Part shown: piece after piece, positions 26,108-38,744 of the stretch
Layout of the letters: each line of letters opens with the position of its first letter
Position numbering within the stretch: position 1 is the stretch's first letter
Assembly: GCA_029339505.1 (NCBI GenBank)
Contig: JAQISU010000108.1
Span: 17,572,001-17,636,000, forward strand
From: Unio delphinus
Lineage: Eukaryota; Mollusca; Bivalvia; Unionida; Unionidae
Direction of reading: 5' to 3'
Length of the DNA stretch: 64,000 nucleotides
Position numbers and translations under genes: made by a program
The notes under the pieces: model-generated
What the model was told of the DNA's origin: nothing
Database searches by the model: none
The model's input: only the letters and a program-made list of their open reading frames with translations

Positions 26108-27280
26108 TAGTATCTTGAATATACATGATGACTAATGTTGACAACGTTTTGTTAGGGAAGCAAAATGGCGGCAGAAGGTGCGTGCATGTTGCATTGTGGG
26201 TATTTGCGTACTTGATAGTGACGTCTGTGAAAACAACCCTCGCCTGCATGTTTGATTAGTATGTTTGTCTCTGGTCTCTGTTCTATATTTCTTCTCGGAT
26301 ACCAATTGGGTCTGAGTAAGAACTGCAATGGCTTCCTCGTACAACAGGCAAACAGGCACATATATAACAAGATCAGCGTTTGATCATACGAATCACCTTC
26401 CACATGGTTTGTGGTTTGAATAAATCTTCTGAAGACAGTTTCTGATTCAGGTGGGAATGTTGTGTAGTGTAATTCAGGTCGATTCTACATAGCCCCCAGC
26501 TGTGTAAATGGGAAATGCTTGTAGACATTTCCTTAAGACGGTTGAAGACATGAAAATTTTAGTGCCATAACGAATTAAAAAAAAGATAAAAGGCATTATA
26601 TATTTCGTGAAAGTGAGGCAGCCTTCAAAAAAGAAAAAGAGGAACTTGGAAAGCTTTTAAATCTGTGACAAACGGATTTTCCAAAATAATCTCTGTCTTC
26701 TAGGGAATACTTGAAATGAAATGTGTAAAGGCTTGAAATATGTATGAAATATCTACATCATTCTGGTTTTATCTTACTTCGATGTGTACCTTTAGGTAAG
26801 AAATACCAGCACATGTTATCGGCGGATTATTCAAAGATAATCACTGTCACCAAGACAATAGCTGACATCAAAATATATAATAGTTTTGGAATATGATTGA
26901 GCTATCTTTTAAATATCATCTTGGTGTTTGTACTCGATGCGTGCAATAACCAACTGTAGCTTTGCCTACGAAACCACTTGTTTAAGGTACGGAATGACTA
27001 GGCAGATAAATCCGCTCTTTACCCGTGACGATAGTGATTTTCGGATGAACATCGTCCACCATTAGTAAAACAGATTTGTGGGGTTGATTTAGGGGACTAC
27101 GGAATGAATTTCTTCAAAGGAGCGAACATTTGTCGACTAGAAAGATTTTCCACTTTAAGAAAACAACCTTTTAATCATCTTTTGCCACTTAACTGATATC
27201 GTTTAGATAATAGCAAATTAATGTATACAATTATTAGTTTCTGTTTCATTTTATTTCATCAAAAAAGGGCTCCAGAAGCA
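26108..27280. other. Unique DNA, no gene seen
   Basis: Minus-strand frames at 26132-26403 overlap each other and show no domain. No gene is supported. Confidence 0.5.
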
Positions 27281-27419
27281 GAGAACTTTCTTTGCTTCCT
27301 TGGACTTCGTAAAGCATTAATTGTTTTTCGTGAAACAGTAATTGCTTTTCGTAAAACATTAATTGTTTTTCGTGAAACATTAATTGTTTTACGAAGTGGA
27401 AGGAAGCAAAGAAAGTTCC
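27281..27419. repeat. Foldback element with inner short tandem repeats
   Basis: Left arm 27281-27314 (AACTTTCTTTGCTTCCTTGG, ACTTCGTAAA) is inverted at 27387-27419 (TTTTACGAAGTGGAAGGAAG, CAAAGAAAGTTCC) with few mismatches. Between the arms are four copies of an ATTAATTGTTTTTCGTGAAAC-type unit. This is the structure of a short foldback or MITE-like element. Confidence 0.75.
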
Positions 27420-27616
27420 AAAGAAACCATTTCATCCAAAGTCAAAGATAAATTTACTTCCAATAATCGAAAATTGCCGACTGACCAGTTAATATAAATT
27501 TCGTGACACATTTGTTCATGATAACTTTTATTTATTTCAAAATCAAATTTTTTGTTTAAAAATAAAATATTGCAGCGCAGACCTGAGACAGGGGGAAGAT
27601 GGTTTATAATCTGTAC

Positions 27617-27681
<65 letters not shown>

Positions 27682-28111
27682 CATTTAGTTGTAATATTTC
27701 AGCCCTTTTGTGCTTAGTCAAAGAGAGAAAAGTATAACAATTAGGAATTGGAACTATTAAATACTCTTTCAGTTTCAGTATTTTATTTTTCCGTATAGAC
27801 TCCATTTAGGTTTATTCCCAAGAAGAATGAAGATTTAGCATGCTGTGTAATTTACTTTGCAAGTACAACGGTCTCTCCATTCCCAAAACATAAGATTAGC
27901 CGGTATCAGTAAGTGCTCGTTTTCGGTAGTAGAGTGACATTTGGCTTTGATCTTTACTCCTGTGTTACTTGCTCCTGCTAGGTAATACATTAAATTGCTG
28001 ACAATTTTATCAGTAAGTACAAAAGTTGTCATTGGTAAGAAACTTTCATAAAAATAGGCACATCAGACCTGACATTTCCTTCATTACACGGTACCCTATT
28101 CACGATACGCT
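27420..28111. other. Unique DNA with a (GA)n tract
   Basis: (GA)n of about 28 repeats at 27622-27677; otherwise no supported feature. Confidence 0.7.
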
Positions 28112-28640
28112 ATGGGTAGCGTTAACATTTTCCTGGAAAGGATCATAAAGGCTGCCTTGCATGCCTACAAGGGTACTATCAGCAGAATAATCAACAACTT
28201 TGGCTTCGCAGATCAGAACTACGTTGCAGGATTGCCAAGACAACATCAGTAGTAACAAGGTTGAGACCAATATGGAAAGATACAAACATTGTTTTAGGTT
28301 CCAAAATAAGGCTGATGCACTCGATTTTCATCTCCATCTTTATGTGTGCTTGTGAAACAATGGACCCTCACATCAGATGTACAAAGAAGGATTCAAATCT
28401 TCAAATTGAGAAAGTACCGCAGATCTTGAACAGGATCCAGTGAACCACTGGACACTATGAAGACCTCTTGACCACTGTAAAAAAAACCCACAAACATAAG
28501 TGGTACAGTCATGTCTCAAGATCATCTGGATTGGCAAAAGCAATATTGCATGACACAGTACGAGGGTGCATACGAAACATGAGGTGGGAAGACAATATTA
28601 AGAAGTGGATCGGATTCTTGCTCTCAAACTGATGACCACA
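28112..28640 (+). pseudogene. LINE ORF2 C-terminal fragment (second family)
   Basis: The + strand carries the end of a non-LTR reverse transcriptase. In order: VNIFLERIIKAALHAYKG, then IINNFGFADQ where active copies have the FADD catalytic motif, then stops. A shifted frame gives SKIRLMHSIFISIFMCACET and LQIEKVPQILNRIQ, and a last segment gives KWYSHVSRSSGLAKAILHDT and RWEDNIKKWIGF, the usual C-terminal tail of craft/I-like endonuclease-reverse transcriptases. The second catalytic Asp is Gln, and several frameshifts and stops are present, so the copy is dead. It is a different family from the LINE at 11905-13223. The SINE starts 65 bp downstream. Confidence 0.85.
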
Positions 28641-28704
28641 ACTTCGATGAACTGACCACACCCTTTGGTTCTTTTTGATTAGTATGTTGATAACACTTCC
28701 AAGA

Positions 28705-28951
28705 GGGGCCCCGAGTGGCCGAGTGGTCTAAAGCGCTTTCCGTTACGGATCACTGCCATCTCACCTCTGGCTGCGTGAGTTCGAGTCCAAGATTCGGCCA
28801 ACGTAGTTATGTGAGAAACCTTGCCAGTAGCTTCTCGTGGGTCGGTGGCTCTTTCCGGGGGGTTTCCCTGGTTCTTCCTCCACTAATAATACTGGCCGCC
28901 ATGTATAGCCGATCGTGTGCTGAAAAATGGCTTTAAACCCTACAATAGCAG
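28705..28951 (+). mobile_element. tRNA-derived SINE, near full length
   Basis: Begins GGGGCCCCGAGTGGCCGAG. It has a canonical pol III A box (TGGCCGAGTGG) and B box (GTTCGAGTCC), a body with TTGCCAGTAGCTTCTCGTGG, and ends with GCTGAAAAATGGCTTTAAACCC. A possible short target duplication (CACTTCC) lies on both sides. The same family occurs at 53361 and, partly, at 24073 and 56378. Confidence 0.9.
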
Positions 28952-28966
28952 CACTTCCTAGCCATA

Positions 28967-29231
28967 GACCAACAAATTGTTCTCCGCCTTTTTTTATTTT
29001 GACTGCGCCAGCGGCGTCGCTAGAATTGGTGTCACCCAGTGCGGTAAACTCATGGTGTCACCCGTCCAGACTTCCACCATGGATTTCTTCTTAAAATAAG
29101 TCTTCTTTAAATTTTTCATTTTGGTGTCACTCCTTTGAGATGGTGTCACCCGGTGCGGTCCGCACCCCCTTAGCGACGTCATTGCTGTGCGCAGTCAAAA
29201 TAAAAAACAGGCGGAGAACAATTTGTTGGTC
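28967..29231. mobile_element. Inverted-repeat element interrupted by a second element
   Basis: Outer arms 28967-29008 (GACCAACAAATTGTTCTCCG... ending TTTGACTGCGC) and 29188-29231 (TGCGCAGTCAAAA... ending ACAATTTGTTGGTC) are near-perfect inverted copies of about 42 bp. Between them sits a separate 179-bp element (29009-29187). Removing the inner piece and one TGCGC restores an almost continuous palindrome of about 80 bp. Confidence 0.8.
29009..29187. mobile_element. hAT-like MITE nested in the palindrome
   Basis: Ends are CAGCGGCGTCGCTAG on the left and TTAGCGACGTCATTGCTG on the right, imperfect terminal inverted repeats. The body repeats GGTGTCACCC-type phrases three times. It is flanked by a 5-bp direct repeat TGCGC (29004-29008 and 29188-29192). 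The CAG-type ends suggest hAT, but 5 bp is short for that superfamily's usual 8-bp duplication, so the assignment is tentative. Confidence 0.65.
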
Positions 29232-29334
29232 AAGGGACATTACATACTGCAACTAAAGCTTGAATTGTTTATTCGGTGGTTGTTGAAGAGTAAGATCACA
29301 TTGTCAGGCACGTTAAATATTCTGATGAATAACA

Positions 29335-29337
<3 letters not shown>

Positions 29338-29373
<36 letters not shown>
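29338..29373. repeat. (CT)n microsatellite
   Basis: About 18 CT dinucleotides. Confidence 0.98.
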
Positions 29374-29376
<3 letters not shown>

Positions 29377-29461
29377 ATATTGAAGATAGAACAAAATGTA
29401 ATGTAACAACTTATTAAAAATCAATCTGAAATATTCAGTCTCAACACAGTGCATTGCATGG

Positions 29462-29640
29462 AGGGGACTGAGAGTCCAGACAAATATAGTATACAACAGG
29501 ACTGAGAGTCCAGACAAATATGGTATACAACAGAACTGACAGTCCAGACAAATATGGTATACAACAGGACTGAGAGTCCAGACAAATATGGTATACAACA
29601 GGACTGAGAGTCCAGACTAATATGGTATAAAACAGGTCTG
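29462..29640. repeat. 34-bp tandem repeat, five copies
   Basis: Units built on ACTGAGAGTCCAGACAAATA followed by TGGTATACAACAGG. Confidence 0.95.
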
Positions 29641-30335
29641 GTACTAAAATGACAGAAATAAATGTTTTTAATAAACATTATTGTATATGTGTAGTACAAG
29701 GAGTGTGTAAACAGGGGAGCTAATCCAATCAGAAGATTTTAATGGCTTCCAATTATTAAAAACTGCATGTACTTTATTATTAAATCACAGAAGTTATCAG
29801 CTACATATACTTTATCATTATATCATATAAGTAATTAGCTACTTGTACATGATGATTATTATATCATAGAGGTAATTAGCTACATGCACATTATTATTAT
29901 ATCAGATATAATCAGCTACATGTACATTATTATTATATCACAGAAGTAATCAGATACATGTACATTATTATTATATCACAGAAGTAATCAGATACATGTA
30001 CATTATTATTATATCACAGAAGTAATCAGCTACATGTACATTATTATTATATCAATAAAGTAATCAGCTACATGTACATTATTATTATATCACAGAAGTA
30101 ATCAGATACATGTACATTATTATTATATCACAGAAGTAATCAGATACATGTACATTATTATTATATCACAGAAGTAATCAGCTACATGTACATTATTATT
30201 ATATCAATAAAGTAATTAGCTACATGCACATTATTATTATATCACAGAAGTAATCAGATACATGTACATTATTATTATATCATAGAAGTAATCAGCTACA
30301 TGTACATTATTATTATATCATAGAAGTAATTAGCT

Positions 30336-30524
30336 CAGAGGCGTAGCTATGATATTTTGCGCCCAGGGACGAACTATAAAATTGGCGCCCCAGCGATCAT
30401 GTGACCGATTTATTACCCTTGTTTTTTTATTATAATGTAACGTTGTAAGCCTCATTTTGGCGCCCCTGTACCTTGGCGCCCGGGGACATATGTACCCCCC
30501 TGCACCCCCCTAGCTACGCCTCTG
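30336..30524. mobile_element. hAT-type MITE, copy 1
   Basis: 189-bp element with terminal inverted repeats CAGAGGCGTAGCT ... AGCTACGCCTCTG. Flanked by a perfect 8-bp target duplication AATTAGCT (30328-30335 and 30525-30532), as expected of hAT. The interior has GGCGCC-rich phrases and no coding capacity. Confidence 0.93.
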
Positions 30525-32840
30525 AATTAGCTCCATGTACTTGATGATTATTATATCATAGAAGTAATCAGCTACATGTACATTATTATTATATCAGATA
30601 TAATCAGCTACATGTACATTATTATTATATCAATGAAGTAATTAGCTACATGCACATTATTATTATATCATAGAAGTAATCAGATACATGTACATTATTA
30701 TTATATCATAGAAGTAATCAGCTACATGTACATTATTATTATATCATAGAAGTAATCAGATACATGTACATTATTATTATATCATAGAAGTAATCAGCTA
30801 CATGTACATTATTATTATATCAGAAATAATCAGATACATGTACATTATTATTATATCAATGAAGTAATTAGCTACATGCACATTATTATTATATCATAGA
30901 AGTAATCAGCTACACGTACATTATTATTATATCATAGAAGTAATCAGCTACATGTACATATTATTATATCATAGAAGTAATCAGCTACATGTACATTATT
31001 ATTATATCATAGAAGTAATCAGCTACGTGTACATTATTATTATATCATAGAAGTAATCAGCTACGTGTACATTATTATTATATCATAGAAGTAATCAGCT
31101 ACGTATACATTATTATTATATCATAGAAGTAATCAGATACATGTACATTATTATTATATCATATAAGTAATCAGCTACATGTACATTATTATTATATCAT
31201 AGAAGTAATCAGCTACATGTACATTATTATTATATCATAGAAGTAATCAGCTACATGTACATTATTATTATATCATAGAAGTAATCAGCTACATGTACAT
31301 TATTATTATATCATAGAAGTAATTAGCTACATGTACATTATTATTATATCAGATATAATTAGCTACATGTACATTATTATTATATCAATGAAGTAATTAG
31401 CTACATGCACATTATTATTATATCATAGAAGTAATCAGATACATGTACATTATTATTATATCATAGAAGTAATCAGATACATGTACATTATTATTATATC
31501 ATAGAAGTAATCAGCTACATGTACATTATTATTATATCATAGAAGTAATTAGCTACATGTACATTATTATTATATCAGATATAATCAGCTACATGTACAT
31601 TATTATTATATCAATGAAGTAATTAGCTACATGCACATTATTATTATATCATAGAAGTAATCAGATACATGTACATTATTATTATATCATAGAAGTAATC
31701 AGCTACATGTACATTATTATTATATCATAGAAGTAATCAGATACATGTACATTATTATTATATCATAGAAGTAATCAGCTACATGTACATTATTATTATA
31801 TCAGAAATAATCAGATACATGTACATTATTATTATATCAATGAAGTAATTAGCTACATGCACATTATTATTATATCATAGAAGTAATCAGCTACATGTAC
31901 ATTATTATTATATCATAGAAGTAATCAGCTACGTGTACATTATTATTATATCATAGAAGTAATCAGCTACATGTACATTATTATTATATCATAGAAGTAA
32001 TTAGCTACATGTACATTATTGTTATATCATAGAAGTAATCAGATACATGTACATTATTGTTATATCATAGAAGTAATCAGATACATGTACATTATTATTA
32101 TATCATAGAAGTAATCAGATACATGTACATTATTATTATATCATAGAAGTAATCAGATACGTGTACATTATTATTATATCATAGAAGTAATCAGCTACGT
32201 GTACATTATTATTATATCATAGAAGTAATCAGCTACGTGTACATGATTATTATATCATAGAAGTAATCAGCTACGTGTACATTATTATTATATCATAGAA
32301 GTAATCAGCTACGTGTACATTATTATTATATCATAGAAGTAATCAGCTTCGTGTACATTATTATTATATCATAGAAGTAATCAGATACATGTACATTATT
32401 ATTATATGATAGAAGTAATCAGCTACATGTACATTATTATTATATCATAGAAGTAATTAGCTACATGTACATTATTATTATATCATAGAAGTAATTAGCT
32501 ACATGTACATTATTGTTATATCATAGAAGTAATCAGATACATGTACATTATTATTATATCATAGAAGTAATCAGATACATGTACATTATTATTATATCAT
32601 AGAAGTAATCAGATACATGTACATTATTATTATATCATAGAAGTAATCAGCTAAATGTACATTATTATTATATCAGATATAATCAGCTACATGTACATTA
32701 TTATTATATCAATGAAGTAATTAGCTACATGCACATTATTATTATATCATAGAAGTAATCAGATACATGTACATTATTATTATATCATAGAAGTAATCAG
32801 CTACATGTACATTATTATTGTATCATAGAAGTAATTAGCT

Positions 32841-33029
32841 CAGAGGCGTAGCTATGATATTTTGCGCCCAGGGACGAACTATAAAATTGGCGCCGCAGCG
32901 ATCATGTGACCGATTTATTACCCTTGTTTTCTTATTATAATGTAACGTTGTAAGCCTCATTTTGGCGCCCCTGTACCTTGGCGCCCGGGGACATATGTAC
33001 CCCCCTGCACCCCCCTAGCTACGCCTCTG
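32841..33029. mobile_element. hAT-type MITE, copy 2 (duplicated with the array)
   Basis: Same length, ends and 8-bp AATTAGCT flanks (32833-32840 and 33030-33037) as copy 1, differing at about two bases (GGCGCCGCAGCG, TTTTCTTATT). Flanking array variants, including CTCCATGTACTTGATGATTA, also match copy 1, so it arose by duplication of the surrounding array. Confidence 0.93.
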
Positions 33030-33550
33030 AATTAGCTCCATGTACTTGATGATTATTATATCATAGAAGTAATGAGCTACATGTACATTATTATTATATC
33101 AGAAATAATCAGCTACATGTACATTATTATTATATCAATGAAGTAATCAGGTACATGTACATTATTATTTTATCAATGAAGTAATCAGGTACATGTACAT
33201 TATTATTATATCATAGAAGTAATCAGATACATGTACATTATTATTATATCATAGAAGTAATCAGATACTTGTACATTATTATTATATCATAGAAGTAATC
33301 AGATACGTGTACATTATTATTATATCATAGAAGTAATCAGATACTTGTACATTATTATTATATCATAGAAGTAATCAGATACGTGTACATTATTATTATA
33401 TCATAGAAGTAATCAGATACTTGTACATTATTATTATATCATAGAAGTAATCAGCTACATATACATTATTATTATATCATAGAAGTAATCAGATACTTGT
33501 ACATTATTATTATATCATAGAAGTAATCAGCTACATGAACTTAATGATTA

Positions 33551-34174
33551 TGTCATCAAAAATAGTTCTAGAGGATTTTGGGATTTCAGAAGAATAGTGA
33601 ATTCCAGGTGAATATAAACTTTAAAAATCTGAATTATATTTATTGTGAATTGCAGAAACTTATAATAAAGATAATATAACATGACATGAAGTAAACAAAA
33701 TCAATGATATAAACATCAGTTTTATTACCTCTGCTGATCTGATGTTTTCATACAAACAACATAATGGTGTATGCATGCACACAAGGAAAATGTATGAAAC
33801 ACAGAAAAAAACACTTTCAGAAAGTTCATGAAAGCAATTAAACTGCAGAGTCAAGTTAACATGTTCGTTGCTACTAGACAGGATAAGACAACTCTTGCAT
33901 ATTATTACTCTCACTATTAAAGATCGTTGTAAAGAAAACTGCACACTTTACAATCAAAAGACCCACATAGATTTTGGAACATAAAAAACATGTTTGAATA
34001 ATCTGCAATATTTTGAATAGTGTTGTTTATCAGTTTAATGAGTTACTACCTCATATCTAAAAATAGAATGTAGCTCCAGATCATACATAGCTTAAAAAAT
34101 AAACTGTACACAAGTTATCAAGAAAGGAAACAACAGGAACAAAAAAATATAGATATTGATCAAGTCTATTTTCT
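33551..34174. other. Unique AT-rich DNA, no gene seen
   Basis: The minus-strand frame at 33660-33944 (94 aa, hydrophobic, His/Cys-rich) has no recognised domain and no intron borders. I do not call it a gene. Confidence 0.5.
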
Positions 34175-34261
34175 AGACCAACAAGTAGGTCTCTACTTTT
34201 TTTCCCCTGACATTATGCTATCAGTAATGTCAGAAAAAATTGGAGACCCACTTGTTGGTCT
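34175..34261. repeat. Short foldback (87 bp)
   Basis: AGACCAACAAGTAGGTCTC at the left pairs with GAGACCCACTTGTTGGTCT at the right (one mismatch). A second inner pair, CTGACATTA / TAATGTCAG, continues the stem. Confidence 0.85.
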
Positions 34262-34439
34262 GTTTTTCCAGCATTGTTTTAAAAATCTGATGAACTAATG
34301 AATACTAATGTATCAGAGACAAAACAGTCACATATATAAGTATGTAACAAACATACCAAGGCCTCAAATTTAAATATGTAACCAAAGGTACAGATGTTAG
34401 GAAAAAATGCAATAGAAACCGTAACTGTGTTGCAACAAT

Positions 34440-36185
34440 AGAAATTTCAAATTGTTTTCATTACCTTTTTACTACTAATCTATGAAAAAGTGTGTATACA
34501 CCTAATATTTTTACTTCTAAGTAGGAGAAAGTGTGTTTACACCTAGTAGCATTCACTATGAAACAGTGTGTAAATTGACTTATTTTATCTTTAATGTTAC
34601 TTGATAAAACAGTGTTTACGTCTACTGTATCTTTACTACATCATAAAACATTGTTTACGCCTACTGTATCTTTACTACATGATAAAACAGTGTTTACACC
34701 TACTGTATCTTTACTACATGATAAAACAGTGTTTACACCTATTGTATCTTTACTACATGATAAAACAGTGTTTACACCTACTGTATCTTTACTACATGAT
34801 AAAACAGTGTTTATGCCTACTGTATCTTTACTACATCATAAAACAGTGTTTTGTAAATTGACTTATTTTATCTTTAATGTTACTTGATAAAACAGTGTTT
34901 TACTACATGATAAAACAGTGTTTACACCTACTGTATCTTTACTACATGATAAAACAGTGTTTACGTCTACTGTATCTTTACTACATCATAAAACATTGTT
35001 TACGCCTACTGTATCTTTACTACATGATTAAACAGTGTTTACACCTACTGTATCTTTACTACATGATAAAATAGTGTTTACACCTATTGTATCTTTACTA
35101 CATGATAAATCAGTGTTTACACCTACTGTATCTTTACATGATAAAACAGTTTGTGTACATACCTAGTAGCATTCACTATGAAACAGTGTGTAAATAGACT
35201 TATTGTATCTTTAATGCTATATGATAAAACAATTTACACCTACTGTATCTTTACTACATGATAAAACAGTTTGTGTACATACCTAGTAGCCTTCACAGTG
35301 AAACAGTGTGTAAATAGACTTATTGTATCTTTAATACTACATGATAAAACAGTGTTTACACCTACTGTATCTTTACTACATGATAAAACAGTGTTTACAC
35401 CTACTGTATCTTTACATGATAAGACAGTTTGTGTACATACCTAGTAGCATTCACTATGAAACAGTGTGTAAATAGACTTATTGTATCTTTAATGCTATAT
35501 GATAAAACAGTGTTTACACCTACTGTATCTTTACTACATGATAAAACAGTTTGTGTACATACCTAGTAGCCTTCACTATGAAACAGTGTGTAAACAGTGT
35601 GTAAATAGACTTATTGTATCTTTAATGCTATATGATAAAACAGTGTTTACACCTACTGTATCTTTACTACATGATAAAACAGTTTGTGTACATACCTAGT
35701 AGCCTTCATTGTGAAACAGTGTGTAAATAGACTTATTGTATCTTTAATGCTATATGATAAAACAGTGTTTACACCTACTGTATCTTTACTACATGATAAA
35801 ACAGTGTTTACACCTACTGTATTTTTTTTACATGATAAAACAGTGTTTACACCTACTTATGATAAAACAGTGTTTACACCTACTGTATCTTTACTACATG
35901 ATAGAACAGTGTTTACACCTACTGTATCTTTACTACATGATAAAGCAGTGTTTACACCTACTATATCTTTACTACATGATAAAACAGTGTTTACACCTAC
36001 TGTATCTTTACATGATAAAACAGTTTGTGTACATACCTAGTAGCATTCACTATGAAACAGTGTGTAAATACTTATTGTATCTTTAATGCTACATGATAAA
36101 AAAAGTGTTTACACCTACTGTATCTTTACTACATGATAAAAAAGTGTTTACACCTACTGTATCTTTACTACATGATACAACAGTG
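34440..36185. repeat. 39-bp minisatellite with a longer composite unit
   Basis: Units of 39 bp built on TACTGTATCTTTACTACATG followed by ATAAAACAGTGTTTACACC. The period is 13 codons, so frames stay open (for example 34594-34887). Interspersed longer units carry CTAGTAGCATTCACTATGAA, ACAGTGTGTAAATAGAC and TTATTGTATCTTTAATGCT. Confidence 0.95.
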
Positions 36186-36955
36186 GCTGTATACACATAG
36201 CCACATTCACTGTTGTATCTTTACTACAAGACAATGAAACTGTGTGTATATATACACATAACCACATTCACTGTTGTATCTATACTACAAAACTATGAAA
36301 CTGTGTGTATATAAACCTAGTGTCATTCTCTATTGTATCTTTACTACTACAATATACACCTCGTGGCATTTACTATTGTATCTTTACTACTAGACTATGA
36401 AACTGTGTGTATATACACCTAGATAAATTCACTATTGTAGTATAAAACTATGAAACCATGTGTATATACACTAGGTACATTCACTATTGTATCTTTACTG
36501 TAAAACTATGAAACCATGTGTATATACACCTAGGTACATTTACTATTGTATCTTTACTATAAAACTATGAAACCATGTGTATATACACTAGGTACATTCA
36601 CTATTGTATCTTTACTATAAAACTATGAAACCATGTGTATATACACTAGGTACATTCACTATTGTATCTTTACTATAAAACTATGAAACCATGTGTATAT
36701 ACACCTAGGTACATTCACTATTGTATCTTTACTATAAAACTATGAAACCATGTGTATATACACCTAGGTACATTCACTATTGTATCTTTACTATAAAACT
36801 ATGAATCCATGTGTATATACACCTAGGTACATTCACTATTGTATCTTTACTATAAAACTATGAAACAGTGTGTATATACACCTCGTGACATTCACTATTG
36901 TATCTTTACTATAAAACTATGAAACCATATGTATATACACCTAGTAGCATTCACT
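36186..36955. repeat. 57/59-bp minisatellite
   Basis: About 12 units built on ACTATTGTATCTTTACTATA, AAACTATGAAACCATGTG and TATATACACCTAGGTACATTC. They share phrases with the arrays on both sides. Confidence 0.95.
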
Positions 36956-38181
36956 ACACAATAAAACTGTATATATCTAGTAGCATTCACTACACAATAA
37001 AACTGTATATATCTAGTAGCATTCACTACACAATAAAACTGTGTATATATCTAGTAGCATTCACTACACAATAAAACTGTATATATCTAGTAGCATTCAC
37101 TACACAATAAAACTGTATATATCTAGTAGCATTCACTACACAATAAAACTGTATATATCTAGTAGCATTCACTACACAATAAAACTGTGTATATATCTAG
37201 TAGCATTCACTACACAATAAAACTGTGTATACATCTAGTAGCATTCACTACACAATAAAACTGTGTATACATCTAGTAGCATTCACTACACAATAAAACT
37301 GTGTATACATCTAGTAGCATTCACTACACAATAAAACTGTATACATCTAGTAGCATTCACTACACAATAAAACTGTATACATCTAGTAGCATTCACTACA
37401 CAATAAAACTGTGTATACATATAGTAGCATTCACTACACAATAAAACTGTATACATCTAGTAGCATTCACTACACAATAAAACTATACATCTAGTAGCAT
37501 TCACTACACAATAAAACTGTATACATCTAGTAGCATTCACTACACAATAAAACTGTGTATACATCTAGTAGCATTCACTACACAATAAAACTGTATATAT
37601 CTAGTAGCATTCACTACACAATAAAACTGTGTATATATCTAGTAGCATTCACTACACAATAAAACTGTGTATACATCTAGTAGCATTCACTACACAATAA
37701 AACTGTGTATATATCTAGTAGCATTCACTACACAATAAAACTGTGTATATATCTAGTAGCATTCACTACACAATAAAACTGTGTATATATCTAGTAGCAT
37801 TCACTACACAATAAAACTGTGTATACATCTAGTAGCATTCACTACACAATAAAACTGTGTATATATCTAGTAGCATTCACTACACAATAAAACTGTATAT
37901 ATCTAGTAGCATTCACTACACAATAAAACTGTGTATATATCTAGTAGCATTCACTACACAATAAAACTGTGTATATATCTAGTAGCATTCACTACACAAT
38001 AAAACTGTGTATATATCTAGTAGCATTCACTACACAATAAAACTGTGTATACATCTAGTAGCATTCACTACACAATAAAACTGTATACATCTAGTAGCAT
38101 TCACTACACAATAAAACTGTGTATACATCTAGTAGCATTCACTACACAATAAAACTGTGTATACATCTAGTAGCATTCACT
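36956..38181. repeat. 36/38-bp minisatellite
   Basis: About 33 units built on TCTAGTAGCATTCACTACAC followed by AATAAAACTGTGTATACA; the 36-bp form lacks one GT. Units are almost identical. Confidence 0.97.
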
Positions 38182-38744
38182 ATTGTTTCTGATGCTATTT
38201 GTAATGGTTTTGTTAAGTATTTGATGCAATGAGTAGAGCAGATTTTAAAAATAAATCTGAACTACACACCATATGCTAGGGTAATAAGCACTCTGAATTG
38301 GTTATTAACTGATTTTTAAAACATAAGCTTCACCATGAAAACAATACCAATTTGCACATACATCTGGTTTAAAAGAGGTAATCAATCCTATCCTGACATG
38401 TTCAGGTATAACTCTTATAGTACTTCCAGTGCTCTACTTTTGTGTCACTTCTTGGTCTACATGTGTAACAATGTTCTCCTGATCATTCTCTAATTGGAAA
38501 TTATTCTTAATAACCATTATTTACAAAGACAAGGGTGTCATGAAGGGTATATTTCACTTGTGCTCCATGTTTAGTTGTCCTTTATATAGGCACTGGAATG
38601 GCATTATTGACCATGGTTATCGTTTGACTTGACTCAATGACCTTGATCTTTGATCAAAGTATGTTGTCTATAGAGTTTTGTATTAGACTCCAAGAAAACA
38701 ATAAATCAAATTTTATTTGTGAATAAAGTGTTTTTTTTCTTCAG
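38182..38744 (+). other. Intron end upstream of the first visible Rabex-5 exon
   Basis: Unique AT-rich DNA ending in a good acceptor: a T-rich tract then TTCTTCAG at 38737-38744. No other feature. Confidence 0.7.

Larger units (their letters stand above)
29760..33550. repeat. 38-bp minisatellite array with transposon insertions
   Basis: About 90 units built on GTAATCAGCTACATGTACAT followed by TATTATTATATCATAGAA. Recurrent variants: AGATACATG, AGCTACGTG, AGCTACATGCAC, and short units with ATCAGATATAATC. Blocks of variants recur in order, showing duplication of segments much longer than one unit. Two copies of one MITE (30336-30524 and 32841-33029) interrupt it. Confidence 0.97.

Noticed and set aside
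28715..28936. Open frame MAEWSKALSVTDHCHLTSGC
   Set aside because: It lies inside the SINE and reads its tRNA-derived head.
34594..36086. Plus-strand frames with 13-residue repeats
   Set aside because: The 39-bp unit is a multiple of 3, so open frames are automatic; two overlapping frames are equally open.
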